This document shows positions 34,727-43,477 of a stretch of DNA of 64,000 nucleotides, one piece after another. The translations under genes were made by a program, and so were the position numbers. The notes beneath the pieces are model-generated. The model saw only the letters and a list, made by a program, of their open reading frames with translations, did no database searches and had not been told where the DNA came from. Within the stretch, counting starts at the first letter, position 1, and each line of letters opens with the position of its first letter. The stretch is from Komagataeibacter medellinensis NBRC 3288 (lineage in GTDB: Bacteria; Pseudomonadota; Alphaproteobacteria; Acetobacterales; Acetobacteraceae): assembly GCF_000182745.2 (NCBI RefSeq), contig NC_016037.1:186001-250000 (forward strand), written 5' to 3'.

Positions 34727-35643
34727 AGGTCGGACGGCTGCGGCGACTGGAACGGATGGGCCTTGCCCATGAGGTCGGGGTCGGACAATGGCGGCTGGAG
34801 GAAACGGCGGAAGTCACCTTGCGCGAGATGGGGCAGCGCAATGACATCATCAAACGCATCCACCGTGGTCTGAGTGAACAGGGGATCGAACGGCCCTCGT
34901 CGTCATGGGTGCTGGCCGGGGAAGACCCGGCCGAGCCGGTGATCGGACGTCTGGTCGCGCGCGGTCTGGATGATGAACTGAAGGGGAGTGCCTATGCGGT
35001 GATCGACGGCGTGGACGGGCGCACGCACCATGTCCATCTGCCATCACTGGAAGCGGCCGGCGACGTGCCGCACGGTGGGCTGGTTGAACTGCGGACCTAT
35101 CAGGATGCGAAGGGGCAGCGACGGGCGACACTTGCGGTGCGGTCCGATCTGCCGATCGGAGAGCAGGTGCTGGCGCGGGGCGCGACATGGCTGGACCGCC
35201 AGCTTGTTGCTCGCGAACCGGTGGCGCTGGGAGAGGGTGGTTTCGGCGCGGAAGTGCGTGACGCGCTACGCCAGCGCAGCGCTCATCTGGTCGAGCAGGG
35301 GATCGCACAGCAGGACGGAGCGCGCGTGCGCTATCCGCGTGGCATGGTCGCCTCCATGCGGGCGCTGGAGATGCGGGACGTGGCCGGGCGTCTGGCGCGC
35401 GAAACCGGCCAGCCCATCCAGAGTGCTGAGGCCGGCGAGTACGTCACTGGAACCTACCGACAGCGGCTGACCCTCGCTTCGGGGCGCTTTGCTATGATTG
35501 ATGGCGGCCTCGGGTTCCAGCTTGTTCCCTGGACGCCATCGCAGGAGAAACAGATCGGACGTCATGTCTCCGGCGTCGCACGGGAGGACGGGGGCGTGGA
35601 CTGGTCGTTCGGCCGGAAGCGGGACATGGGGATCGGGCTTTGA
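34727..35643 (+). pseudogene. Relaxase (DUF3363-type) C-terminal fragment
   Basis: The frame from the IS end reads GRLRRLERMGLAHEVGVGQW and continues through RIHRGLSEQGIERP, VIGRLVARGLDDELKGSAY, and GARVRYPRGMVASMRALEMR, the C-terminal DUF3363 portion of VirD2-like mobilisation relaxases of alpha-proteobacteria. About 305 residues remain; the N-terminal catalytic Tyr/His domain is missing, so it cannot nick DNA. It belongs with traG and copG at 38-40 kb as a broken mobilisation module. Confidence 0.8.
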
Positions 35644-35664
35644 TCGCCCGCTTCGCTGGCCAAC

Positions 35665-36273
35665 TTAGTATGGTAACGTCAGCATACCGGGCATCGGGAT
35701 GAAATTGGGGAGACGGCTGACCCGTGTCATCCACGCCATTAACGCGGGGAAAGGCCTTACGTCCACACTGCCCTCGTGCGCAACCGAGAGGTAAGGAAAG
35801 ACTGCACAGTCGGCGATTGTAGGATGGCTTGATGCCAGCCACTCTCGGCTTTCCAGATGTTTGTTGAGGATTGGAAGAATCTTGGTGCTCCAGTGAAGGG
35901 CGGCCTCCATGTCGAGATCGACACCGAACTTCCTGATCAGACGTGCGGCATTCGGCCCATTGCGGATCTCACAGGCTGCAACTGACAGCCACCCGACAAT
36001 GTTCGCCTGAACGCGTCTGTCATCGGGTCACCATCGCTGGTCGGACAGACTGCAAGCCAGATAGACGAGAATGGCCTGAGAATCCCGGACGACCGTCTCG
36101 CCATCGACGAGAACCGGTACTTCCTGAAATGGATTCAGGTCCGTAAACAACGAGCTGTGTTGCTCATCTTTGGAAAAATCAACCGGCACAAGGTCAAGAG
36201 GAATGCCGGTAAGGGCTGCAAACAGGCGCACCTTGTAGCAATTGCCGGATACATCGAGATCATAGAGTTTCAT
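35665..36273 (-). pseudogene. Glutathione S-transferase with in-frame TGA
   Basis: One 203-codon frame encodes a complete GST: N-terminal thioredoxin fold (MKLYDLDVSGNCYKVRLFAAL, then NPFQEVPVLVDGE and RDSQAILVYLA) and helical C-domain (AANIVGW-like, MEAALHWSTKILPILNKHLE). It is interrupted by TGA at 36028-36030 after DQRW, where a Trp or other residue is expected; the frame is otherwise open. Divergent from a TetR regulator with a palindromic operator between them. Either a recent nonsense mutation or readthrough. Confidence 0.8.
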
Positions 36274-36337
36274 GACTGAGTCTCCTGACGATGGACTGAC
36301 ACTTTGAGAATGAAATGATCCCGGAATCAGGAAACCT

Positions 36338-36349
36338 GACCGATCGGTC
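36338..36349. promoter_or_regulatory. TetR operator palindrome, gst/tetR intergenic
   Basis: GACCGATCGGTC, a perfect 12-bp palindrome between the divergent gst and tetR genes, 17 bp before the tetR start. The ACCGATCGGT core is typical of TetR-family operators for such regulators. Confidence 0.65.
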
Positions 36350-36366
36350 TTAATGGAAGAATAAAG

Positions 36367-36912
36367 ATGAAAGCATCCTATGACGATATCGTGATTGCTG
36401 CGCGCGAACTCTTCCGGGAACGGGGATACACCGGCGCTTCGATGAACGACCTGGCCGAGCGGGTCGGTCTGAAGAAGTCCAGTCTTTATAATCGTCTTCC
36501 AAGTAAGGAATCGCTCGTCGTTGATGTTCTCGAATTGACCCTGAAGGAAACTTTTGAAGGGCTTCCCGATCCGGCAGTCGACTGGATGCACACTTATCGA
36601 GAACTGATCGACCGTATTGTCGCAGTCTTTAGCGAGCGTGGACGATGTGTAGGCTTCCACCTGGCTTTCGGAGTCCCGATTGACACGCCAGAGGCGAAGA
36701 CGGCTGTCCGGGATTTCGTAATTGCATTGCGCGCCCGAATGGCGGAAATCCTCGAAAAGGGTGCGGTTGATGACCCTATGCGGGCAGCCACGGACGCCCT
36801 GACACGTTTGCAAGGAGCTACATTCTGGCTGGCGGCCCTCGACGAAATAGAACCGCTCAGACGGGAAGCGGTCGGTGTTCTGGCTTCTGTGGGGATATCA
36901 ACGCAGGCCTGA
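36367..36912 (+). CDS. TetR/AcrR-family regulator next to gst
   Basis: A 181-aa TetR protein with the HTH at residues 5-50 (IVIAARELFRERGYTGASMN, LAERVGLKKSSLYNRLPSKE). The C-terminal domain resembles the TetR_C_11/YxaF-like type. Divergent from the broken GST gene; it probably represses both. Intact. Confidence 0.88.
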   Translation: MKASYDDIVIAARELFRERGYTGASMNDLAERVGLKKSSLYNRLPSKESLVVDVLELTLKETFEGLPDPAVDWMHTYRELIDRIVAVFSERGRCVGFHLAFGVPIDTPEAKTAVRDFVIALRARMAEILEKGAVDDPMRAATDALTRLQGATFWLAALDEIEPLRREAVGVLASVGISTQA

Positions 36913-37000
36913 TGTCCGTCTGGGCAAAAGACCTCTGCGCGTCAGACAACGATTGTGCTATGAGTGACTCCATAGAACGTCATGGATAAACGGGGTCGTC

Positions 37001-37222
37001 ATGTCCGAATACAAGATGCAGGAGCGGCAGCACTATGCATGGGCCAGCTTTGAGGCGGTCCGCGTTGCTGGCGAGCGGGCACGGGAAGCCCGGACAGCGA
37101 GCGGCGAGATCATGACCTATGTCCAGAAGGGATGGGTTGTGCGCGAATTTCCCGGCGGTCGGGTTGAACGTCTTGCACCGCTGGAAGAGTTCCGCGACGA
37201 AGATTTTCCCTATCCCGCGTGA
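37001..37222 (+). CDS. Putative antitoxin of a zeta-type toxin
   Basis: A 73-aa small protein, with an acidic C-terminus (LAPLEEFRDEDFPYPA), translated just before and overlapping the zeta-type toxin gene (GCGTGA junction at 37219-37222). Size and coupling to the toxin argue for an antitoxin, although it does not look like the classical epsilon protein. Ribosome binding site is weak. Confidence 0.65.
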   Translation: MSEYKMQERQHYAWASFEAVRVAGERAREARTASGEIMTYVQKGWVVREFPGGRVERLAPLEEFRDEDFPYPA

Positions 37223-37797
37223 CACGATTACTGATTTACGCAGGACCGAACGGCTCCGGAAAAAGCAGTCTGCGGGTTGGCACGAGCGCTGACATTGAGC
37301 CGGTCGACATCGTCATTGACCCCGACCAGATAGCGCGGGGGATCAACCCAGGCAGCCCGCGCGATGCAGACAGGGAGGCCGGACGGCGAGCCATCGAGAT
37401 ATTCAACGCGTCGCTGGCCGCCGGGAAGTCGATTTCTCTCGAAACGACATTATCTGGCCGTTCCGTAATCCGTCGCATCACGGCGGCGCGGAACGCCGGA
37501 TATCATATCGAGCTGAGATATATTGCTCTGGCGTCGGTCGAAATGAATGTTCAGCGCGTCAGGGCACGTGCTGCGGGTGGTGGACATTTCATTGAACCGG
37601 AAGCCATTCGCAGACGATATATTGGCAGTCTCGCCAATCTTCCGACTGTTATTGGCCTGTCTGACCGTGTTGTCATCTCCGATAATTCAGGCGTTATGCC
37701 GGAGCCTGTGCTTGAAATCGAGAATGGTCAGATTGTGCGTCGAGGTATGACTATGCCTGCATGGCTGGTCAGCACATGTCCGGACTTCTGCCGTTAG
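37219..37797 (+). CDS. Zeta-toxin-family P-loop kinase
   Basis: A 192-aa nucleotide-binding protein starting at GTG 37219, overlapping the upstream gene by four bases. Walker A motif YAGPNGSGKSSL (Lys15), then DPDQIARGINP, and GKSISLETTLSGR are those of the AAA_33/zeta group, which phosphorylates UDP-N-acetylglucosamine in classical zeta toxins. The family also includes non-toxic relatives, so toxicity is inferred. A plasmid-maintenance role fits the location. Confidence 0.8.
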   Translation: MTRLLIYAGPNGSGKSSLRVGTSADIEPVDIVIDPDQIARGINPGSPRDADREAGRRAIEIFNASLAAGKSISLETTLSGRSVIRRITAARNAGYHIELRYIALASVEMNVQRVRARAAGGGHFIEPEAIRRRYIGSLANLPTVIGLSDRVVISDNSGVMPEPVLEIENGQIVRRGMTMPAWLVSTCPDFCR

Positions 37798-37967
37798 TGC
37801 GTTTTGTCGCCAAGACCAGACACGCTGTTGGAATGGGTTCTGGTAACGCTTGCGCCGACAATTTTACGCCTCTTTGCGCCGGGCCGCGCAGGTAGGGCGG
37901 AAAACATTGAATCCAGTTAAGTGTCTTCGTTTCCTTTCTTCCATGGGTTTCTATGGAGGAAAGCACT
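37798..37967. other. Gap before traG
   Basis: 170 bp between the zeta-type gene and traG. No coding frame, iteron or clear oriT is visible. A strong ribosome binding site, GGAGGA at 37956-37961, precedes the traG ATG. Confidence 0.4.
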
Positions 37968-39971
37968 ATGTCCGGATCACGGATTTTATGGGGGCAGGTG
38001 AGCGTCGTCCTGCTCATGATCATCCTGTCATGGTGGATGGCGACGCAATGGGTGGCGTGGAAACTGGGCTTTCAGCCCCAGCTTGGTCAGCCCTGATTCA
38101 CGCTTGCGCATCATTGGCCTGTCTACTGGCCCCCCATGGTTTTCTGGTGGTGGTATGTCTACGACGCCTATGCCCCGGATATTTTTAATCAGGGCGGGTG
38201 GATCGCCGGTAGTGGCGGCGTACTGGCTGTTGTGGCAGCGGTCGCGCTTTCCATTCGTCGGGCTCGTGAGGTAAGACGGGCCGCAACCTATGGAAGCGCA
38301 CGCTGGGCCAGCCGTGAGGAATTGCAGCAATCCGGATTGCTCGATCCCGATGGGGTCATTCTCGGGCAGTATGGACGGGATTATCTCCGTCATAATGGTC
38401 CTGAACATGTCTTGTGTTTCGCGCCGACCCGTTCCGGTAAGGGGGTGGGGCTTGTCATTCCGACCCTGCTGACATGGCCGGGATCAGCCATCGTCCATGA
38501 TATCAAGGGAGAAAACTGGCAGATCACCGCAGGTTTTCGGGCGCGTTTCAGCAGCGTGCTCCTGTTCGATCCGACCAATCCTGCCTCTGATCCCTACAAC
38601 CCCCTGCTTGAAATCCGGCAGGGGGAGTGGGAGGTACGCGACGCCCAGAATGTCGCGGACGTGCTTGTCGATCCCGAAGGATCGCTTGAACGCCGGAACC
38701 ATTGGGAGAAAACATCACACTCTCTGCTGGTGGGCGCCATCCTCCATGTTCTGTATGCGGAGAAAGACAAGACGCTCTACGGTGTTGCCAATCTTCTGTC
38801 TGATCCGAAACGCTCAATTGAAGCCACGCTTGCTGCGATGATGCAGACGAAGCATCTGGGCAAGGATGGCCCGCATCCGGTGGTTGCATCCGCCGCCCGT
38901 GAACTGCTGAACAAATCTCCCAACGAACGGTCTGGTGTGCTCTCCACCGCCATGTCGTTTCTTGGCCTGTATCGTGATCCGGTCGTCGCGAAAGTCACTT
39001 CGCGTTGTGCCTGGCGGATTGCGGATATTGTCAAAGGGCGTCGTCCGACCACGCTTTATCTCAGCGTGCCACCCTCGGATATCAGTCGCACCAAACCGTT
39101 GATCCGTCTGATGCTGAACCAGATCGGGCGCAGACTGACAGAGGATCTGAACGCGCATAAGCATAACCATCGCCTGCTGATGATGCTGGACGAATTCCCG
39201 GCGCTCGGGCGGCTTGATTTCTTTGAAAGCGCTCTCGCGTTCATGGGTGGTTACGGCATCAAAGCTTTTCTGATCGCCCAGAGCCTGAATCAGATAGAGA
39301 AAGCCTACGGTCAGAACAATTCGATCCTCGATAACTGTCACGTCCGGGTCAGTTTTGCCACCAACGATGAACGGACTGCCAAGCGGGTCTCAGATGCATT
39401 GGGCACTGCCACGGAAATCAGGTCACAGAAAAACTATGCCGGGCATCGCCTGTCACCCTGGCTGGGGCATCTGATGGTTTCGCGGCAGGAAAGTGCCCGC
39501 CCGCTTCTGACGCCAGGTGAAATCATGCAACTTCCACCAACCGACGAGATTGTCATGGCGGCGGGGACGCCACCCGTTCGTGCGAAGAAAGCTCGATATT
39601 ATAGTGATGCCCGTTTCCGGGAGCGCGCACTGCCACCGCCCCAACCAGGAACGATATCAGCACCGACCGCGATACAACCGGATGACTGGACCAGACGTCC
39701 CTTGCCCGAGACGGTGGTGCATGGTGCCGCCCCCCCACTGTCAACGCAGGAAGAAGAAACGCCTCTGGGGGCCGGTCACAAGCGCACACCGGACGCCGAT
39801 CCGAGTGATATTCCACCGCGTACGGAGAGGGATGACACGCGGGAGCAGACGAAATCACCCGAAGCTGGCAATCGCACGACACGGTGGGACCGGGACTTTA
39901 TGGATCTTCAGAAGGTAGCGCGGCTGGCCGCCATTGACCGTGATGATGGGATGGAGATCGGTGGACCATGA
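37968..39971 (+). CDS. traG: TraG/VirD4 conjugal coupling protein with in-frame TGA at codon 43
   Basis: From ATG 37968 (GGAGGA upstream) one frame of 668 codons encodes a TraG ATPase, broken only by TGA at 38094-38096, where relatives have Trp (QPxLGxPWFTL). Two membrane segments lie at the N-terminus (VSVVLLMIILSWWMATQW before the TGA). Walker A FAPTRSGKGVGLVIPTLLT, Walker B LLMMLDEFPALG, and the C-terminal SWAINQ-like region are intact. Without readthrough, translation could restart at 38136 but lose the first membrane helix. It recruits relaxosomes to a type IV secretion channel; no trb/virB genes follow. Confidence 0.85.
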
Positions 39972-40423
39972 AACGCTCCCGCAAGAAGCAGCAGATGACG
40001 GTCTATCTCGATCCCGATCTGTTCAAAGCTGTCAGTGATACGGCCACCCGTCGCCGTCAGTCCGGCTCCCTCGTGGTCGAGACGGCTCTGTCTGTCTTTT
40101 TCTCTCCTGAAGAGGGGACCGGACAGGCCGCACTGACCCGACGGCTGGACCGTGTCGATAAACGCCTGTCCCGACTGGAGCGCGATACCGGGATCACCGT
40201 CGAGACATTGGCCCAGTTCATCCGTTTCTGGATGATCATGACGCCCGCCTTGCCCGAAAGCTCGGCTGCTGCTGCACGGGCGCAGGCGGCCGAGCGTTAT
40301 GAAGGCTTCATCGAAGCGCTCGGCAGGCGTCTGGCGACAGGCCGACGTCTATATGAGGACGTTCTTCCTCCTGACGCACAAGTCAGTGCTAGCACTACAG
40401 TTGCATTTTGTGTTGAGTTCTGA
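39968..40423 (+). CDS. CopG-like ribbon-helix-helix protein, 3' end altered by IS701-type insertion
   Basis: Overlaps the traG stop by four bases. The first 140 residues are native: a ribbon-helix-helix (QQMTVYLDPDLFKAVSDTAT; SGSLVVETALSVFF), a coiled coil (LTRRLDRVDKRLSRLERDTG) and a helical tail. This is the CopG gene that usually sits between traG and trbB. The IS starts at 40393; the final ten residues come from the IS end. If the IS and one target copy were removed, the frame would stop within a few codons, so little protein may have been lost. Confidence 0.78.
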   Translation: MKRSRKKQQMTVYLDPDLFKAVSDTATRRRQSGSLVVETALSVFFSPEEGTGQAALTRRLDRVDKRLSRLERDTGITVETLAQFIRFWMIMTPALPESSAAAARAQAAERYEGFIEALGRRLATGRRLYEDVLPPDAQVSASTTVAFCVEF

Positions 40424-41803
40424 ATCTATGGGTAACCATGATTCAGGATATGATGAGTGGCGGTACGTCTGTTGAAGAGACGCTGGAATTATGGGCGCGC
40501 TCGCTTCGGTCCGCCAAGGATCGGATGGCGCCGCTGTTCACGCAAAAACGTGTCGTAGATTCGGCCTGTGCTTTTCTTGATGTTTTGATTGGCAATGAAC
40601 CACGCAAGACGGGATGGATGCGAGCGGAAGCCGCAGGAGATCCTGGTCCATGGCGGCAGCAGGCGCTTCTGGGACGCGGGCACTGGGATGCCGATGCCCT
40701 TCGTGACGTCGTCAGGGATTATGTGATTGAGCATCTGGGCACTGAAGAGGGCGTGCTGGTCATTGATGAGACCGGTTTTCTGAAGAAGGGTCAGGCGTCC
40801 TGCGGTGTGGGGCGGCAGTATACGGGATCTGCCGGCAAGATCACGAACTGCCAGATTGGTGTGTTTGGCGCTTATGTTTCGGAACGGGGGCATGCCTTTA
40901 TTGACCGCGCCCTGTATCTCCCGAAAGACTGGACATCAAAGCCTGAGCGTCTGAAGCGGGCCCACGTTCCCGATGACGTGGTGTTTGCAACCAAACCGGC
41001 GTTAGCCTCGATGATGATTGAGCGAAGTATTGAGGCCGGTGTGCCGTTCCGCTGGGTTGCAGCAGACAGCGTGTATGGCGTGGGCGACGTAGAACGCACG
41101 CTTCGCCGGGCAGGAATTGGATATGTGCTTGGGGTCAAGGGCAATCACTGGTTCGGATCATGGGCAACGGAACCGCTGATTGCCGGAGAGGCGAAAGATA
41201 TTGCAGCAGGACTGCCAGACCAGGCCTGGCGTCGTCTGTCAGCGGGGCACGGCACAAAAGGTGAGCGACTTTATGACTGGGCGTATCTTCCGCTTGCTGA
41301 TCTGGATGCTGAAGAATTTGACTGCCCTATAGCCGGACCATGGACACGTGGCCTGTTGATCCGCCGAAACATCGCTGACGGGGACCTTGCCTATTTTACG
41401 ACCTGGAGCCCGAAAGGGACAACCACGCAGGAACTGGTGAACGTTGAAGGGACGCGCTGGAGGATCGAAGAAGGGTTCGAGACGGCCAAAAACGAATTTG
41501 GTCTTGATCATAACGAGACCCGCTCCTGGCATGGTTGGCATCGGCACGTCTCTCTGGTCATGCTGGCCTATGCCGTCATGGCCAGTGTCCGTTACCAGGC
41601 AAACTCACTGAAACCGAAAAAAACACAACTCAGAACACGACAGTCCTTGTCCGCTGGTCCATTCAGGAGATCAGGCGCCTCGTCGTAAAACTTGCACAAC
41701 GCAGACTACCCGTCTCTCACATCCTCAGATGGTCCGTCTTTCGACGAACGCATCAGGCCAGTGCTATCCGCGCTCACTCACGACACAAAATGCAACTGTA
41801 GTG
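40393..41803 (+). mobile_element. IS701-family element, 1,411 bp
   Basis: Terminal inverted repeats CACTACAGTTGCATTTTGTG (left) and its complement at the right end (to 41803) appear perfect over at least 20 bp. Both flanks are CTAG (40389-40392, 41804-41807), a 4-bp YTAR target duplication as in IS701. The right CTAG shares its last base with the start of the next IS, so this element inserted at that IS's border. Confidence 0.92.
40438..41801 (+). CDS. IS701-family transposase, two frames
   Basis: The main frame (40438-41688) carries the IS701 DDE core: VLVIDETGFLKKGQASCGVG (first Asp), FRWVAADSVYG (second Asp) and TRWRIEEGFETAKNEFGLD (Glu). At a seven-A run near 41619 the conserved C-terminus moves to the -1 frame (VRWSIQEIRRL to the end KMQL at 41801). 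Full-length protein would need a -1 frameshift, or the copy is mutated in its last 60 residues. I regard decay and programmed shift as equally possible. Confidence 0.78.
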
Positions 41804-41806
41804 CTA

Positions 41807-42644
41807 GGCTCAGGACCCATTGATATGATTGCGGAAATCTGATTCAGCCTCTGTGAGGAGACTGAAGATGAGTGACCTGTATTGGTTGACGGAGGAGCAG
41901 ATGGATCGTCTGCGGCCCTTTTTCCCGAAGAGCCATGGCAAACCTCGCGTTGATGATCGTCGTGTGTTGAGCGGGATCATTTTCGTGAACAGAAATGGTC
42001 TGCGCTGGCGTGATGCGCCCCGGGAATACGGTCCACACAAGACGCTCTACAACCGCTGGAAGCGCTGGAAGCGCTGGAGCGCTATGGGGGTATTCATCCG
42101 CATGATGGAGGGACTGGCTACTGGCAAGGCAGAGCCTCAGACAATCATGATTGATGCGACCTATTTCAAGGCACATCGCACGGCTTCGAGCCTGCGGTTA
42201 AAAAAGGGGGCTCAGGCCGTTTGATCGGGCGGACCAAAGGCGGGATGAATACGAAGCTGCATGCTGTCACCGACCGGAACGGACGTCCGCTCGACTTCTT
42301 CATGACAGCAGGTCAGATCAGTGATTATACTGGTGCCGCTGCCCTTCTGGACAGTCTGCCACCAGCCGAATGGATGCTGGCAGACCGGGGCTATGACGCT
42401 GACTGGTTCAGAGAGGCCCTGGAGGAGAAAGGGATCAAACCCTGTATTCCTGGTCGAAAATCTCGTGCAAAACCGGTCAAATACGACAAACGGAAATACA
42501 AAATACGCCACCGTATCGAGATCATGTTCAGCAGGCTCAAGGACTGGAGACGGGTCGCAACACGCTATGACAGATGCCCGACCGTCTTCTTCTCGGCAGT
42601 CTGCCTCGCCGCAACCGTCTTGTTCTGGCTATGAGTCCTGAGCC
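41807..42644 (+). mobile_element. IS5-family (IS427-like) element, 838 bp
   Basis: Ends GGCTCAGGACCCAT and ATGAGTCCTGAGCC form 14-bp inverted repeats with one mismatch. The flanks are TA on both sides (41805-41806, 42645-42646). It is not closely similar to the 843-bp element. It separates copG from a truncated AraC-type regulator, and the flanking genes do not join, so sequence was lost here. Confidence 0.88.
41868..42634 (+). CDS. IS5-family transposase by -1 frameshift
   Basis: First frame from ATG 41868 (GAGGAG upstream) to 42224: LTEEQMDRLRPFFPKSHGKP, then MIDATYFKAHRT with the first Asp. The second frame, -1 relative to the first, continues from the run TTAAAAAAGG (about 42199-42208): GRTKGGMNTKLHAV, WMLADRGYDADWF with the second Asp, and RHRIEIMFSRLKDWRRVATR with Glu. 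This is the normal two-frame organisation of the group. Confidence 0.85.
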
Positions 42645-42646
42645 TA

Positions 42647-43155
42647 CGTAGCTTCCACGCTGGCAGTTGTGCGGGTCTGGACGTGGGCGAAGGCTGTGTC
42701 TGGGCATAATGACGGAGAAGATGGACGGTCAGACTTTCCAGAAGTCCGTTCACAAATAGAGAACTGGCCGAATGAGTCGTCTGGATCTCGGCCGTCAGGC
42801 CTGTCAGAACGCCAGAGATAAATGCGTCCTGAACACCGGAAATTGCGCGCATGGAAAGCCGTGATGGATTAAGCCCTAACGATCGGGCGACGCGGTTCAC
42901 CAGAGTAGGGCCCAGATAAAGATGCAGGACTTCAAACGGACGGTCCGGATCAGCCTGCCAGCGCATGAGGTAAGGCGCATCGGTCTGTGTCAGGAAAAAT
43001 GATCCGGACCCGGCCTCACTTTTCGTCCATTCACCTGTCAGTTCGCGTTCCTCGACCTGTGCTTCTCCTGAGATGATCCGCACCAGAAAATGTTCGGCCA
43101 CAGCCGGGACAAGCTCTTCATCTTCGTGTTGCGGCCGACGGAATATCCGCATCAT
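42647..43155 (-). pseudogene. AraC-type regulator lacking its DNA-binding domain
   Basis: About 170 native residues of an AraC-family N-terminal (cupin-like) domain: LVRIISGEAQVEERELTGEW, FEVLHLYLGPTLVNRVA, and a helical stretch SASSLFVNGLLESLTVHLLR before LPAWKLR. In full-length relatives the two-HTH AraC domain starts right there, but coding is cut by the IS end at 42646. It cannot bind DNA as an AraC protein. Its target genes are not apparent. Confidence 0.78.
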
Positions 43156-43222
43156 AAAATGTTGGTCTGGAACAGGCTTTCTTTCACGACCCTAAAGTTC
43201 CAGATTGGAAAGGCCCGGATCA

Positions 43223-43471
43223 TCATCCCGGCATCTTCCTGGCCGTATCGGCCAGCGCGGTTTGGAGCAACGTCGTGACTTCGCCAAATGTCAGCCTCCA
43301 TATCGTGATACCAATCATGATCACTGCAGGCGAGGCTGATTCGATGGCGAAAGCCGCGGTTACGGCCGCGAATAAGGCGAAGCCTAATACGACCGATAAG
43401 GGGTCAATGCGAGGGTGGGCTGCAGTCGCTTCAATCTTATCGTAACTTGCGTCAGAACAGGCGATGTACTG
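43223..43471 (-). pseudogene. Possible membrane-protein fragment
   Basis: An open reverse frame of about 83 codons with no usable start codon: YDKIEATAAHPRIDPLSVVL, GFALFAAVTAAFAIESASPA, VIMIGITIWRLTFGEVTTLL. It contains one or two predicted membrane helices and ends ARKMPG. It may be the remains of a gene cut at the adjacent locus border. No family recognised. Confidence 0.3.
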
Positions 43472-43477
43472 CAGATA

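Noticed and set aside
35492-35842. 116-codon minus-strand frame between relaxase fragment and GST
   Set aside because: It crosses the end of one gene and the antisense of another and has no features of its own.
37850-38188. 112-codon frame overlapping the start of traG
   Set aside because: Different frame from the TraG N-terminus, which is clearly recognisable around the in-frame TGA.
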